Assembly: GCA_019233755.1 (NCBI GenBank)
Contig: JAFAMD010000055.1
Span: 1-64,000, forward strand
Source of the DNA: Acidobacteriaceae bacterium
Lineage (GTDB): Bacteria > Acidobacteriota > Terriglobia > Bryobacterales > Bryobacteraceae
Length of the DNA: 64,000 nt
Direction of reading: 5' to 3'
Part shown: positions 1-8,431 of the stretch, piece after piece
Layout: each line of letters opens with the position of its first letter
How positions within the stretch are numbered: the stretch's first letter is position 1
The notes under the pieces: generated by a model
What the model was told of the DNA's origin: nothing
The model's input: only the letters and a program-made list of their open reading frames with translations
Databases searched by the model: none
Position numbers and translations under genes: made by a program

Positions 1-351
1 GGTTGCATCGTTCGAAAGCAGAGCTGTCACCACAACGCCCACGCCGTACAGCAAAGAGAACAATCGTCCGCAGGAATCCCGGGCCGCTGCAACCGCCTTT
101 GCGGCAAGCCAGTCGAACAAACCCTGCCGCCTCGCCATTTCGGCGAGCAGCATCATTCCTATCAGAAAAAGATAGACGTCGGTTCCTTTCCTGACGGCTG
201 CCGCTGCCTGTTCGCCGCTGAGCAGCCGAAAAACGAGAAGAAGCAAGGCGCCGAGGCAGGCCCAGATGAATTCCGGCCAACCTTTCGGCCGAATGAGGAT
301 GCCGAGGATTGTCAGTGCCGCGATAACCCAGATTCCGAAATGGCTCATCAT
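1..351 (-). CDS. ArsB/NhaD-type ion permease, N-terminal part (runs off the left edge)
   Basis: An open frame reads from ATG at 351 (a second ATG is at 348) to the first base without a stop, giving 117 residues of a membrane protein. It starts MMSHFGIWVIAALTIL, has at least three hydrophobic segments, and reaches LLSNDAT at the window edge. LSNDAT is a hallmark of the ArsB/CitT/NhaD ion-transporter superfamily, in which a re-entrant loop binds the substrate. Arsenite efflux is the best-known role, but Na+/H+ or dicarboxylate transport cannot be excluded from this fragment. It is transcribed divergently from maf across a gap of about 80 bases that must hold both promoters. Confidence 0.72.
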   Translation of the reverse strand, partial: MMSHFGIWVIAALTILGILIRPKGWPEFIWACLGALLLLVFRLLSGEQAAAAVRKGTDVYLFLIGMMLLAEMARRQGLFDWLAAKAVAAARDSCGRLFSLLYGVGVVVTALLSNDAT

Positions 352-428
352 TTTCCGTGCACATCGCCATTGTCCATGGTCCGTTTTCGGGCCCTGACGT
401 AAGCCCGCCTACGTTATCTTCAATAGAA

Positions 429-974
429 GTGCTGATTCTCGCGTCCGCCTCGCCTCGCCGGCACGAGCTCTTACTTGCAGCCGGCATTCCTCACCGGGTA
501 CAGCCCGCGTCAGTTTCTGAGGACGGATTACCCGGCGAAGCGCCGGTCGATTTCGTTCGCCGGCTGGCAAGTGAAAAGGCTCAGTCAATTCCGTGCAATC
601 CCGGAGAAATTGTGCTCGGCGCGGACACCATAGTCTGTATAGATAACCAGGTGTTCGGAAAACCTGCCGATGACCAGGATGCCGTGCGTATGCTCCGATT
701 GTTGTCTGGACGCCACCACTGGGTCCATACCGGCATCTGTCTTCGCTCAAAAAACCGCTCCATTGTGGACGTTTCGAGCACGAAAGTGAGGTTCACCCGG
801 CTGACCGATGATGAAATTGCGGAGTACACTCGCAGTGGGGAGCCGCGCGATAAAGCCGGAGCCTATGCGATCCAGGGACTCGCGTCCAAATTCGTGACGC
901 AGATCGAGGGCTGCTACCACAATGTTGTGGGTTTACCCGTCTCGCTTGTTTACCATCACCTGAAGGACCTATGA
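429..974 (+). CDS. maf: Maf-family nucleoside triphosphate pyrophosphatase
   Basis: Maf proteins hydrolyse non-canonical or excess nucleotides (dTTP/UTP, or m7GTP in the YceF group) to the monophosphate in the cytoplasm. The start is taken as GTG 429 because the family begins almost directly at the LASASPRR loop. An in-frame ATG at 357 would add 24 residues that match nothing and would invade the promoter space shared with the divergent permease. Visible motifs are SASPRR near the N-terminus, the catalytic GADTIV stretch, FGKP, and the C-terminal AGAYAIQG and VVGLP blocks. Length (181 residues) is slightly short but complete. Its stop overlaps the next start (ATGA), so the two are translationally coupled. 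Confidence 0.88.
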   Translation: MLILASASPRRHELLLAAGIPHRVQPASVSEDGLPGEAPVDFVRRLASEKAQSIPCNPGEIVLGADTIVCIDNQVFGKPADDQDAVRMLRLLSGRHHWVHTGICLRSKNRSIVDVSSTKVRFTRLTDDEIAEYTRSGEPRDKAGAYAIQGLASKFVTQIEGCYHNVVGLPVSLVYHHLKDL

Positions 975-3010
975 AGCTCTTTGTTGCCAGTGGCCTCGTG
1001 TTCGCTACGTCGCTCGTCGCTTCGGCCACGGAGCCGGAACAGCATGCCGCGTGGAAAGACCAGGGAGTCATCTATTTGGATCACTCGCTAAACGCGAGGT
1101 TGCACAGCGTGCCCGTTCAGGCTGTCCATTTGAGCGATGGTTTCTGGAGCGCCCGCCGCAAGGTAACCACGGAGCGGAGCCTGCCTACGCTTCTCGCGCT
1201 TTTAGAGGAACACGGTGTGGTGGACAATTTCCGCCGCTTGGACGGGCGGCCCGAAATCCCGCGTAAGGGTCCTCTGTACACGGATTCCGATCTCTACAAA
1301 TGGATAGAAGCGGCCGCCTGGGCAATTGCCTCCAACGAAACCTCCGAAGCCGATAAGCAAATGCTTCGCGGCGATGTGGAGTCGCTGATCACTCACATTG
1401 TTGCCGCGCAAGAGCCCAGCGGCTACCTGAATACCTACTTCGTCGGCGACAAGGTGCACCTTCGGTTTACCGATCTGCCGCATTCCCATGAGGACTATTG
1501 TCTTGGCCATCTGATACAGGCCGGAATCGCGTATTACCGTGCCACCGGCAGCCGTCGCCTTCTTGATGCCAGCATCCGGTTTGCGGACTACGTGGTCGAG
1601 AATTTTGGCGCCACCAAGCGGCCCTTTGTCACCGGACACCCCGAGCTCGAAATGGCACTCGTCGAGCTCTACCGCACAACGGGCGATGCCAAGTACCTGG
1701 AATTCACTCGCTACCTTCTAAGTGGGGTCGAGAAAGACCGGCTGAAGCTGAAAGATGCCGACATGCGATACATGTTCAGCGGTAAGCCGTTCGTATCCCA
1801 CACGGAATTCGAGGGGCACGCGGTTCGGGCTCTCTATGCCGCCTCAGGTGCAACGGACTATTTCACCGAGGCTGGCGATCCGGCCATAAGGCGGACACTG
1901 GACCTGCTGTGGACCGATCTGACCACGCGCAAAATGTACATTACGGGCGGTGTCGGGTCTCGCTCGGCCGGTGAAAGCTTTGGCGATCCTTATGAACTAC
2001 CCAGTGAGCAGGCATATGCGGAAACGTGCGCCTCTGTCGCCAACGTCATGTGGAACTTTCGTCTGCTTTTGCTGACCGGTGACGCACGTTACACGGACAT
2101 CCTCGAGCGAACGCTTTACAACGGTGTAAATTCGGGCATGTCTCTCTCCGGGAACTTGTATTGCTATCGCAACCCCCTTGCCTCCAGCGGGGAGAAGTTG
2201 CGAAATCCCTGGTATGACACGACATGCTGCCCGCCTAACATTGAACGCCTTTTCGAATCCCTGCCCGGCTACTTTTACGCAATTAGCCGTGATGGAGTCT
2301 ACGTGAACCTCTATGACAACTCGGAGATGGATTGGCATCTTGAGGACGGCACGGGCCTTACCGTATCGCAAGCGACGAATTATCCCTGGAGCGGCGATGT
2401 GAAGGTAACGGTTTCGCCGGCTCACCCGGCAGAGTTCGCCGTTTACCTTCGGTGGCCCGGATGGGCCTCCTCGGCTGAGGTCGCTATCAACGGGCAGCCT
2501 ATACAGACTGCGGCCTTCCGGCGCGGCGAGTACATCTCGCTTTCACGAACATGGAAGCCCGGGGATGTTATCAATATCGCTTTCCCCTTGCAGCCGACGC
2601 CTATGATTGCAAACCCTCGCGTTGCGGACGACTATGGGCGCACAGCATTGCAGCGCGGACCGCTTGTGTACGCCCTGGAACAGATCGACCAGAATGGCGT
2701 CCCGCTTGGGGATATCTTCTTCCGTTCGAGCGCTCCGGTTACCGTTGAGGTTCGAAAGGAACTGCTCGGAGGCATCACGATCCTCAGGGCTCCCGGTAGC
2801 GCTTCGGAAAAACTTCTTTCAGAGGAACCGTTGTATACGCCAATGCCAGCCGTTCCAACCAGGAACAAGCGGCCAGTCATCCTGACTTTTATCCCTTACT
2901 ATGCGATTGGCAATCGCGAACCCACACCTATGGAAGTGTGGGTTCCGCTATCGCGCTTTGATGGGCCGCCTGTTGCCCAGACCGCCGGCAATGTCGAACA
3001 CCATTTCTGA
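971..3010 (+). CDS. Secreted GH127-like (DUF1680) beta-L-arabinofuranosidase
   Basis: A 679-residue protein with a signal peptide (residues 1-20, cleavage after the VASA-T region), so it probably acts in the periplasm or outside the cell. The body is an (alpha/alpha)6 barrel of the DUF1680/GH127 type, which removes terminal beta-L-arabinofuranose from plant or microbial glycans. The metal and nucleophile site of the family is present: Glu351 and Cys353 in AETCASV, and the adjacent pair Cys419-Cys420 in TTCCPPN. It overlaps maf by four bases, a coupling that looks accidental in function. The actual substrate is inferred from the family only; GH146-like relatives share these motifs. Confidence 0.85.
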   Translation: MKLFVASGLVFATSLVASATEPEQHAAWKDQGVIYLDHSLNARLHSVPVQAVHLSDGFWSARRKVTTERSLPTLLALLEEHGVVDNFRRLDGRPEIPRKGPLYTDSDLYKWIEAAAWAIASNETSEADKQMLRGDVESLITHIVAAQEPSGYLNTYFVGDKVHLRFTDLPHSHEDYCLGHLIQAGIAYYRATGSRRLLDASIRFADYVVENFGATKRPFVTGHPELEMALVELYRTTGDAKYLEFTRYLLSGVEKDRLKLKDADMRYMFSGKPFVSHTEFEGHAVRALYAASGATDYFTEAGDPAIRRTLDLLWTDLTTRKMYITGGVGSRSAGESFGDPYELPSEQAYAETCASVANVMWNFRLLLLTGDARYTDILERTLYNGVNSGMSLSGNLYCYRNPLASSGEKLRNPWYDTTCCPPNIERLFESLPGYFYAISRDGVYVNLYDNSEMDWHLEDGTGLTVSQATNYPWSGDVKVTVSPAHPAEFAVYLRWPGWASSAEVAINGQPIQTAAFRRGEYISLSRTWKPGDVINIAFPLQPTPMIANPRVADDYGRTALQRGPLVYALEQIDQNGVPLGDIFFRSSAPVTVEVRKELLGGITILRAPGSASEKLLSEEPLYTPMPAVPTRNKRPVILTFIPYYAIGNREPTPMEVWVPLSRFDGPPVAQTAGNVEHHF

Positions 3011-3051
3011 AACCAGTTCGGACTACAGTAGTCTCACGAGGAGATTAAACG

Positions 3052-3795
3052 GTGTACAAGGTCCCTGTTGTCGAAATTAGTAGTGCAGCTCACGGTTCGG
3101 TAATGAAAGTCTTCTTTCGTATCCTTTTCTCGCGTGTTCAACGGCCTGTGGTTCGAAATCTTGGCCTCATTCTTGCGCTTCCCCTCTTTTGCGTCGGCCA
3201 GCAGGTTCCTGTGACGCCGAACCAGATTCCGACTGTTCCGGAAACTCGGGATGCGGCGCCGAAGGCCACCCAGCCGGGGGCTCCGGCACAGCCGGGGGGT
3301 GGTGCAGGCGCTCCGGTAGACTCTAACTCGTACAAAGTGGGTCCGGCCGATGTTCTCAGTGTTCGAGTGTGGGATGAGCCGCAGTTCTCCGGTCCGGTTG
3401 CGGTTCAGGAAAACGGGAAGATTACGCTGCCGCTGGTGGGTGATCTCGATGCTGGGGGGCACACACCCGTGCAAATCGAGGACTCGATCAGTAAGGCCCT
3501 TACAAAGTACATCGTGAAGCCGCTCGTGACCGTAACTGTTCAGGAAGTCGGCAGTCGAAGGTACTACATGGATGGGCAAATCAATCATCCTGGCGAATAT
3601 GCGCTGGTCGTGCCCACAACCATACTGGAGGCGATCAGCAAGGCGGGTGGGACGCAGGAATTTGCCAATAAAAAGAAGATCTATGTGCTCCGCGGGGATC
3701 AGCGAATTCCTTTCAACCTCAAACAGGTCATCCGGGGTGAGCATCTCGACCAAAACATTCTATTGAAACCCGGCGACCACGTCGTCGTCCCCTGA
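3052..3795 (+). CDS. Polysaccharide export protein (Wza/GumB-like, SLBB domain)
   Basis: An outer-membrane or periplasmic export channel protein for exopolysaccharide. After a hydrophobic export signal (about residues 35-50) and a Pro/Gly-rich linker come a Poly_export domain (YKVGPADVLSVRVWDEPQF onwards) and an SLBB domain (YMDGQINHPGEYALV). GTG at 3052 is preferred because GAGGAG lies at 3038-3043, 8 bases before it. An internal ATG at 3103 would give a more typical signal peptide but has no comparable ribosome site. It is followed at 20 bases by the Wzc-like gene, forming a three-gene export operon. At 247 residues it is shorter than Wza and closer to the GumB type. Confidence 0.88.
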   Translation: MYKVPVVEISSAAHGSVMKVFFRILFSRVQRPVVRNLGLILALPLFCVGQQVPVTPNQIPTVPETRDAAPKATQPGAPAQPGGGAGAPVDSNSYKVGPADVLSVRVWDEPQFSGPVAVQENGKITLPLVGDLDAGGHTPVQIEDSISKALTKYIVKPLVTVTVQEVGSRRYYMDGQINHPGEYALVVPTTILEAISKAGGTQEFANKKKIYVLRGDQRIPFNLKQVIRGEHLDQNILLKPGDHVVVP

Positions 3796-3815
3796 AGAGG
3801 CAGGCCGCAAGCATC

Positions 3816-5441
3816 ATGATTGACAGGCAATCTATACCCCGTCGCGCCCTCGATTTAGAGGACTACGCAGACATTGTCAGGCGTAATTTTCGCTGGCTGA
3901 TCGCCCCGGCATTCGCCGGTCTTGTCATCTCCACGGTGGTCGCCTTCGCGCTGCAGAACACTTACGTATCCGACGCTCTAATCCGCGTCGTTCCACAGCA
4001 GATTTCTACCGAACTGGTACATCCCGTCAGCGCCCAGGACGTGGCCGACCGGGTAAACGCGATGGTTCAGAGTCTCGAAAGCCGTAACACCCTGACGAAC
4101 ATCATCACGACCTATGGCCTGTATAAGAGCGAGGTGAAACACGAGCCGTTCGAAGATGTCATCAGCCAGATGCAGAAATCCATTGGCATTAGGCCGATGA
4201 CTGGACTGACCAGCGGGACCGAGCGCGAACTTCCCGCGATTCAAATCAGCTTTTCCTATAGCGATCGCTATATGGCTCAGAAGGTCTGCCAGAACCTCGT
4301 GTCGCGCCTGATGGACGCGAGCACGGAAGCTTCGTCTCAGACAGAGGTAAGCGTGAACCAATTCCTTCGCGATGAGTTTGATCAGGCCAAGCGCGATCTG
4401 GATACGATCGAGCAGAAGCTATCGGACTTCCGCCAAAAGAATGCGGGCCACCTTCCGGAAGAGACCCAGACGAACATTTCCCAGATGAACGCTCTCGAGA
4501 CCCGTATGAGTTCGCTTTCAGAGGCTGCCACCCACAACGCCGAACAGCGGATGATGCTCGAATCCGAGCTTCGGCTGGCAAAGGACCGGTTGGCGGCAAT
4601 TCAAACAAATTCGCCGCAATCTCTTGCACACAACGAACACGTCATGGAGTTAAACCGGCAGATCGAGCAGCTTGAGACAAACATCGCCTCCATGAGGGAC
4701 CGCTATACGGAAGATTACCCCGGGCTCCAGAGTGCGAAGAGTCAGCTTGCCGTGCTGAAGAAACAGCGTGATCAGGCGCTGAAGGACGATGCGGCCGCCC
4801 CGCCTCTCATACCGGTTGATACCTCGACCATCAACCGGGAACGGGTGGATGCGCAGGGGCAAATTGACCAGCTTCAGGTCGCTCTTAAATCGAATGCGAT
4901 GGAGGCGCAGCAGATTCAGAAGCAGTCAGGCCAGGTCAATGCCGGCTTGAAGAGCATACAAGACCGTCTGGAGGCTGTTCCGGCCGGTGAAAAAGAATAT
5001 GCCGACCTGAATCGTGACGAAGCGCTTGCGCGGGAACGATACATCGAATCTGAGAGCAAGGTTGGAAAATCCGCGGTCTCCATGGATTTGGAGCGCCGCA
5101 GGCAAGGGCAAACAGTGGAACAACTGGATCAGGCCTCCCTACCGGAACAACCCACCGCTCCGAGGCGCACGCTGATCATTCCCGCTGGCCCGGTGATCGG
5201 CCTCGTTCTCGGCTTCGTTTTTGTCACGGTTCGCGAGGTTCGCGATACCACGCTGAAGAACCTGAAGGATGCGCGTCTCTATACTCAACTTTCCATTCTC
5301 GGCAGTGTTCCGCTGCTTGAGAACGATGTAGTCGTGCAACGCCGCAGGCAGATGATGTGGGTGAGTTGGGCGGCGGCCACGTTCGTCGGGCTCGCGATTA
5401 TAGCGGGTTCCGTCGCGCATTATTTACTCAAGAAGGCGTAA
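3816..5441 (+). CDS. Wzc/GumC-like chain-length determinant (Wzz + GNVR)
   Basis: A 541-residue inner-membrane co-polymerase of the polysaccharide machinery. It has an N-terminal Wzz region with TM1 around residues 28-48 (FRWLIAPAFAGLVISTVVAF). A long coiled-coil periplasmic section spans roughly residues 180-430, and TM segments lie near 455-475 (a Pro/Gly-rich Wzz end) and 515-535. There is no Walker A motif, so the kinase half is carried by the next gene, four bases downstream, as in Gram-positive CapA/CapB or the PEP-CTERM-type EPS systems. The product probably sets polymer length by contact with the kinase at 5446. Confidence 0.85.
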   Translation: MIDRQSIPRRALDLEDYADIVRRNFRWLIAPAFAGLVISTVVAFALQNTYVSDALIRVVPQQISTELVHPVSAQDVADRVNAMVQSLESRNTLTNIITTYGLYKSEVKHEPFEDVISQMQKSIGIRPMTGLTSGTERELPAIQISFSYSDRYMAQKVCQNLVSRLMDASTEASSQTEVSVNQFLRDEFDQAKRDLDTIEQKLSDFRQKNAGHLPEETQTNISQMNALETRMSSLSEAATHNAEQRMMLESELRLAKDRLAAIQTNSPQSLAHNEHVMELNRQIEQLETNIASMRDRYTEDYPGLQSAKSQLAVLKKQRDQALKDDAAAPPLIPVDTSTINRERVDAQGQIDQLQVALKSNAMEAQQIQKQSGQVNAGLKSIQDRLEAVPAGEKEYADLNRDEALARERYIESESKVGKSAVSMDLERRRQGQTVEQLDQASLPEQPTAPRRTLIIPAGPVIGLVLGFVFVTVREVRDTTLKNLKDARLYTQLSILGSVPLLENDVVVQRRRQMMWVSWAAATFVGLAIIAGSVAHYLLKKA

Positions 5442-5445
5442 AAAC

Positions 5446-6528
5446 ATGAGCCGAGTTCACGACGCTTTACGCAAAGCCGCGCAAGAAAATCCTCAACCTG
5501 CGAAGCCGGCCGCTCGTATTCCGAAGGCGCCTCTGCTGGCCCCGGATGTTCTGGCCGCCTCGCCCGAAGTCCCTGCGCAGGAAAAAGCTCAGGAGGAAGC
5601 ACGGCAGCAGGGTGCAGCAGCGCAAGCCGGCTTCGAAGCTCGACCGGGCATCGAGACGCCTTCAGTAGAGGCGCCCCCAATCGAGACATCTCCCACGATC
5701 ACCCGAAGCGCCCCGCTGTTCGATACGGTCGCCGACCTGGAGTGCCTGGAGGAGTTCATCCTCGATGCGAGACAGGTTGCGTTCGATCCGCTGCCGGAAG
5801 CCCTCCTGATGAATCCCGCCCGGCCGCGGGCGACCCCTGCAGAGGAATTCCGGAGCTTGCGGACCCGGCTGAACCACCTGCAGACGATTCAGCCGCTTCA
5901 TACGCTGGTAGTCACAAGCCCATCGCCGGCCGAGGGCAAGTCCTTCACGGCCATGAACCTGGCCGTGGCACAGGCCCAACTGGCGGAAAAACGGGTGCTG
6001 CTCGCCGACTTCGATTTCCGACGTCCGACAATCGATAATACCTTCCGCCTGGCGGGCCAACCCGGGCTGACCGATTACCTGGAAGGCAAGGTTCGCATTA
6101 GCGACATCATCAACAAAGTCGGTGATACCAGTTTCTACGTGATGCCCGCGGGCAGCCCCGTGCCGAATCCCTTGGAGCTCTTAAACCTCAGGGAATGTCG
6201 CGCCCTGGTTGAAGCGCTTCGCAGCCACTTTGACTGGATCATATTCGACACGCCGCCTTTGCTTTTCGCTGCCGACGCGAATCTGCTTGCCACCATGGCC
6301 GACGGAACGATTTTGGTTGTCCGTATTGGAGCAACCACTTTTGAATCAGTCAGTCGTGCGATGCACTCCCTCTGTGAAAACAACATTTTGGGCGTTGTTG
6401 TGAACGGTGCGCGGCGCAGTGAGCTTTACAGCAAATACAGCTACTACCATGACTACTACTATTCGGAGCCGGAGCCGGAAAAAGCCGAGCCGCCTGCCTC
6501 CGATGATGTTGTAGTTGCCCACAAATAG
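5446..6528 (+). CDS. CpsD/CapB-type BY-kinase (tyrosine autokinase)
   Basis: A 360-residue cytoplasmic tyrosine kinase that cycles phosphorylation to control polysaccharide polymerisation. It begins MSRVHDALRKA, the N-terminus usual in EPS-associated kinases of exosortase-bearing bacteria. A low-complexity Ala/Pro/Glu stretch (residues 15-85) follows, then the P-loop ATPase fold: Walker A SPSPAEGKSF, Walker A' LLADFDFRRP and Walker B IIFDTPPLL. The C-terminal tyrosine cluster YSKYSYYHDYYY holds eight Tyr in about 15 residues and is the expected autophosphorylation tail. The gene starts four bases after the Wzc-like gene, so the two form a split Wzc. Confidence 0.88.
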   Translation: MSRVHDALRKAAQENPQPAKPAARIPKAPLLAPDVLAASPEVPAQEKAQEEARQQGAAAQAGFEARPGIETPSVEAPPIETSPTITRSAPLFDTVADLECLEEFILDARQVAFDPLPEALLMNPARPRATPAEEFRSLRTRLNHLQTIQPLHTLVVTSPSPAEGKSFTAMNLAVAQAQLAEKRVLLADFDFRRPTIDNTFRLAGQPGLTDYLEGKVRISDIINKVGDTSFYVMPAGSPVPNPLELLNLRECRALVEALRSHFDWIIFDTPPLLFAADANLLATMADGTILVVRIGATTFESVSRAMHSLCENNILGVVVNGARRSELYSKYSYYHDYYYSEPEPEKAEPPASDDVVVAHK

Positions 6529-6619
6529 CCCTTTCGAATCGGCGGCGTCTTCTCCTGCATCAAGGTAAGTGGGCCCCCGTCCGCGGAAGGCCCGGCAAAT
6601 CCTGTTCCGGGAGCAATTC

Positions 6620-7258
6620 TTGAGTATAGAAACGCAACATGCCGATGTGTCCGATTGGTTTTCTAAGAAAACTGCCGACGTCCCTCCGGCGGTGCACGAC
6701 CTCGTGCGCCAGCGCTGGAGCCCGCGCGCATTCTCTGACGAGCCAGTCTCGGATGCGGACCTCAAGACCGTTCTCGATGCCGCGCGGTGGGCTGCGTCCT
6801 CCTACAATGAACAGCCCTGGCGGTTCATTCTCGCCCGGAAATCCGAGGGCGCTGATTACGACAAGATGCTGAACCTGCTTGTGCCGGGTAATCAGGCGTG
6901 GGCGAAGAATGCACCGGTACTGATTATTACTGCAGCAAAACGAACCTTTTCGCACAACGGGAGTCCGAATTTCCATGCGGCACATGACGCCGGCGCCGCC
7001 TGGGCGCATCTCGCTCTGCAGGCAACCGCGTTAGGTCTGTACGCGCACGGCATGGCGGGTTTCGATCGGGAACGCGCTCGCAAGGAACTCGGAGTTCCTG
7101 ATGATTACGAGGTGGTAACAGCCATTGCTCTTGGCCATCTCGGCTCACCGGAAGCTCTTCCCGATGCCGTTCGCGAGCGGGAACTGGCCCAGCGCCAGCG
7201 TAAGCCGCTAAGCGAACTCGTTTTCAAAGGGCATTGGGACAAACCGCTGCAGTTCTAG
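6620..7258 (+). CDS. Nitroreductase-family FMN oxidoreductase
   Basis: About 212 residues of the NADPH/FMN nitroreductase fold. The RQRWSPRAFSDEPV segment carries the FMN phosphate-binding arginines, and AARWAASSYNEQPWRFI is the family's N-Q-P-W motif. The start is set at TTG 6620 because GGGAG lies at 6609-6613, six bases upstream. The open frame extends to a GTG at 6569, but the extra 17 residues resemble nothing in the family. Substrate is unknown: family members reduce nitroaromatics, quinones or enones, or act in cofactor metabolism. It ends 12 bases before the convergent Smr gene. Confidence 0.85.
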   Translation: MSIETQHADVSDWFSKKTADVPPAVHDLVRQRWSPRAFSDEPVSDADLKTVLDAARWAASSYNEQPWRFILARKSEGADYDKMLNLLVPGNQAWAKNAPVLIITAAKRTFSHNGSPNFHAAHDAGAAWAHLALQATALGLYAHGMAGFDRERARKELGVPDDYEVVTAIALGHLGSPEALPDAVRERELAQRQRKPLSELVFKGHWDKPLQF

Positions 7259-7269
7259 CCGGCCTCGTT

Positions 7270-7548
7270 CTATGGGCGCGCCAGGGTCACAATCGTCGCG
7301 CCCCATCCGCCCGCTTCAGCTGGCGCATCGCGAAAGTCCAGAACATACGGAGTTCGGCGAAGAGTTGATCGAACGATTTCGCGCTGCACGCCGATTCCAC
7401 GGCCGTGAATGATTCGCGGAGCGGTGAATCCCAGCCGGTGCGCCTCTTCCAAATAGGCTTCCACCGCGACGGCTACATCCCGCGGTGCGATGGTATGCAG
7501 ATCGAAGATATCCGTGACTGGAATTGCGATCGGCTCTTCCTCGCTCAC
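7270..7548 (-). CDS. Stand-alone Smr-domain protein
   Basis: A 92-residue protein made almost entirely of an Smr (small MutS-related) domain, a nucleic-acid nicking or RNA endonuclease fold also found at the C-terminus of MutS2. The two family signatures are present: IFDLHTIAPRDV (the D-L-H loop) and RIIHGRGIGVQREIV (the H-G-x-G loop). It lies 16 bases downstream of the gene ending at 7565 on the same strand. The cellular target is unknown. Short Smr proteins of this type are common, and no partner is visible. Confidence 0.82.
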   Translation of the reverse strand: MSEEEPIAIPVTDIFDLHTIAPRDVAVAVEAYLEEAHRLGFTAPRIIHGRGIGVQREIVRSTLRRTPYVLDFRDAPAEAGGWGATIVTLARP

Positions 7549-7564
7549 GCGCCGTCCCTGCCAG

Positions 7565-8401
7565 TTACGGAAGTGGAAAACGGGGCGTCCAGCCGTGTTT
7601 CTGCTGGGGCGCGGAAGTGTCGCCGTTGCTTAAGCCCGCTCTGGGCGCCGTATTGCTGAAATCCAGTTCGGATTCATCGAAGCTGATCGGCCGGTCCAGC
7701 ACCATTTCTACTGTTGAGCCTTTGGTTAAGGTTGCGTCAGGACCTCTCGTCAGCAGTACTCCAAGCAATCCCGCTGCTGCGCCCGCGCCGGTTCCGATGC
7801 CCGCACCTTTTGCCACATTCCCAGCAGCAGCGCCAACGCCCGACCCGATCACTGTTCCCGCTGTTGTCGCTCCCACTACCGTTCCCACGTCGCCCTTCTT
7901 GTCTCCGGGCCCTTCGATCTTGTTCTGCTCCCGCTTCAGTGTTCCATCATTGCGCGCATCAAGGGCACCCAGATCTGCGTTGAAGTTACGGGTTACGCCA
8001 TTTGGCAGCGTCAGCGAATCAAACCTCACCTGCAGCTCGCCTCGCCCTTTCACATGTCCGGGCCGCTTCACTTCGGTGACGGTTCCCGTTACCCAACTGC
8101 CTTGCGGAATCACGATACGATTTCCCGCCATTACCGGAAACGCGGTCTCGAGGTAGATCCGGTCACCAACCACGGCCTGCTTCGTGCTTACGCTGTTGAT
8201 CATGTCAAGCAGAATGTGCGTCCCCGCGGCAATCTGGTAGACACCTTTCTCTGCGGGCACTGGCTGTTCGCGCTGCTTGAATCCGCCCGTTTGGGCACTG
8301 CTCTGAGTTGCAGATGAGCTCTGCGGAACCGCATCGCTTTGCGCAAAAAGACTTGCCGCAAGCGTTCCGGCCAAAACAGGCATTCCCAACCTTCGAAGCA
8401 T
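7565..8401 (-). CDS. Secreted protein with TrbI-like core and glycine-zipper region
   Basis: A 278-residue exported protein of unknown role. It has a signal peptide (MLRRLGMPVLAGTLAASLFAQ) and a Ser/Gln-rich linker. A beta-rich middle (about residues 55-145) looks like the VirB10/TrbI-type domain (GTHILLDMINSVST, then GDRIYLETAFPV and IPQGSWVTGTV). A Gly/Ala-rich membrane-inserting stretch (GTVVGATTAGTVIGSGVGAA, about residues 173-215) and a short C-terminal tail complete it. The start has a strong upstream GGAGAGGAGA. No conjugation genes accompany it, so a type IV secretion role is not supported; a cell-envelope role is more likely. Confidence 0.7.
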   Translation of the reverse strand: MLRRLGMPVLAGTLAASLFAQSDAVPQSSSATQSSAQTGGFKQREQPVPAEKGVYQIAAGTHILLDMINSVSTKQAVVGDRIYLETAFPVMAGNRIVIPQGSWVTGTVTEVKRPGHVKGRGELQVRFDSLTLPNGVTRNFNADLGALDARNDGTLKREQNKIEGPGDKKGDVGTVVGATTAGTVIGSGVGAAAGNVAKGAGIGTGAGAAAGLLGVLLTRGPDATLTKGSTVEMVLDRPISFDESELDFSNTAPRAGLSNGDTSAPQQKHGWTPRFPLP

Positions 8402-8431
8402 GGGTCTCCTCTCCAGTTCAGTCTAACGGGA

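Noticed and set aside
7565-8401. Conjugation (type IV secretion) protein
   Set aside because: The TrbI/VirB10-like middle alone is not enough; no other tra/vir gene is nearby, so it is listed as an envelope protein.
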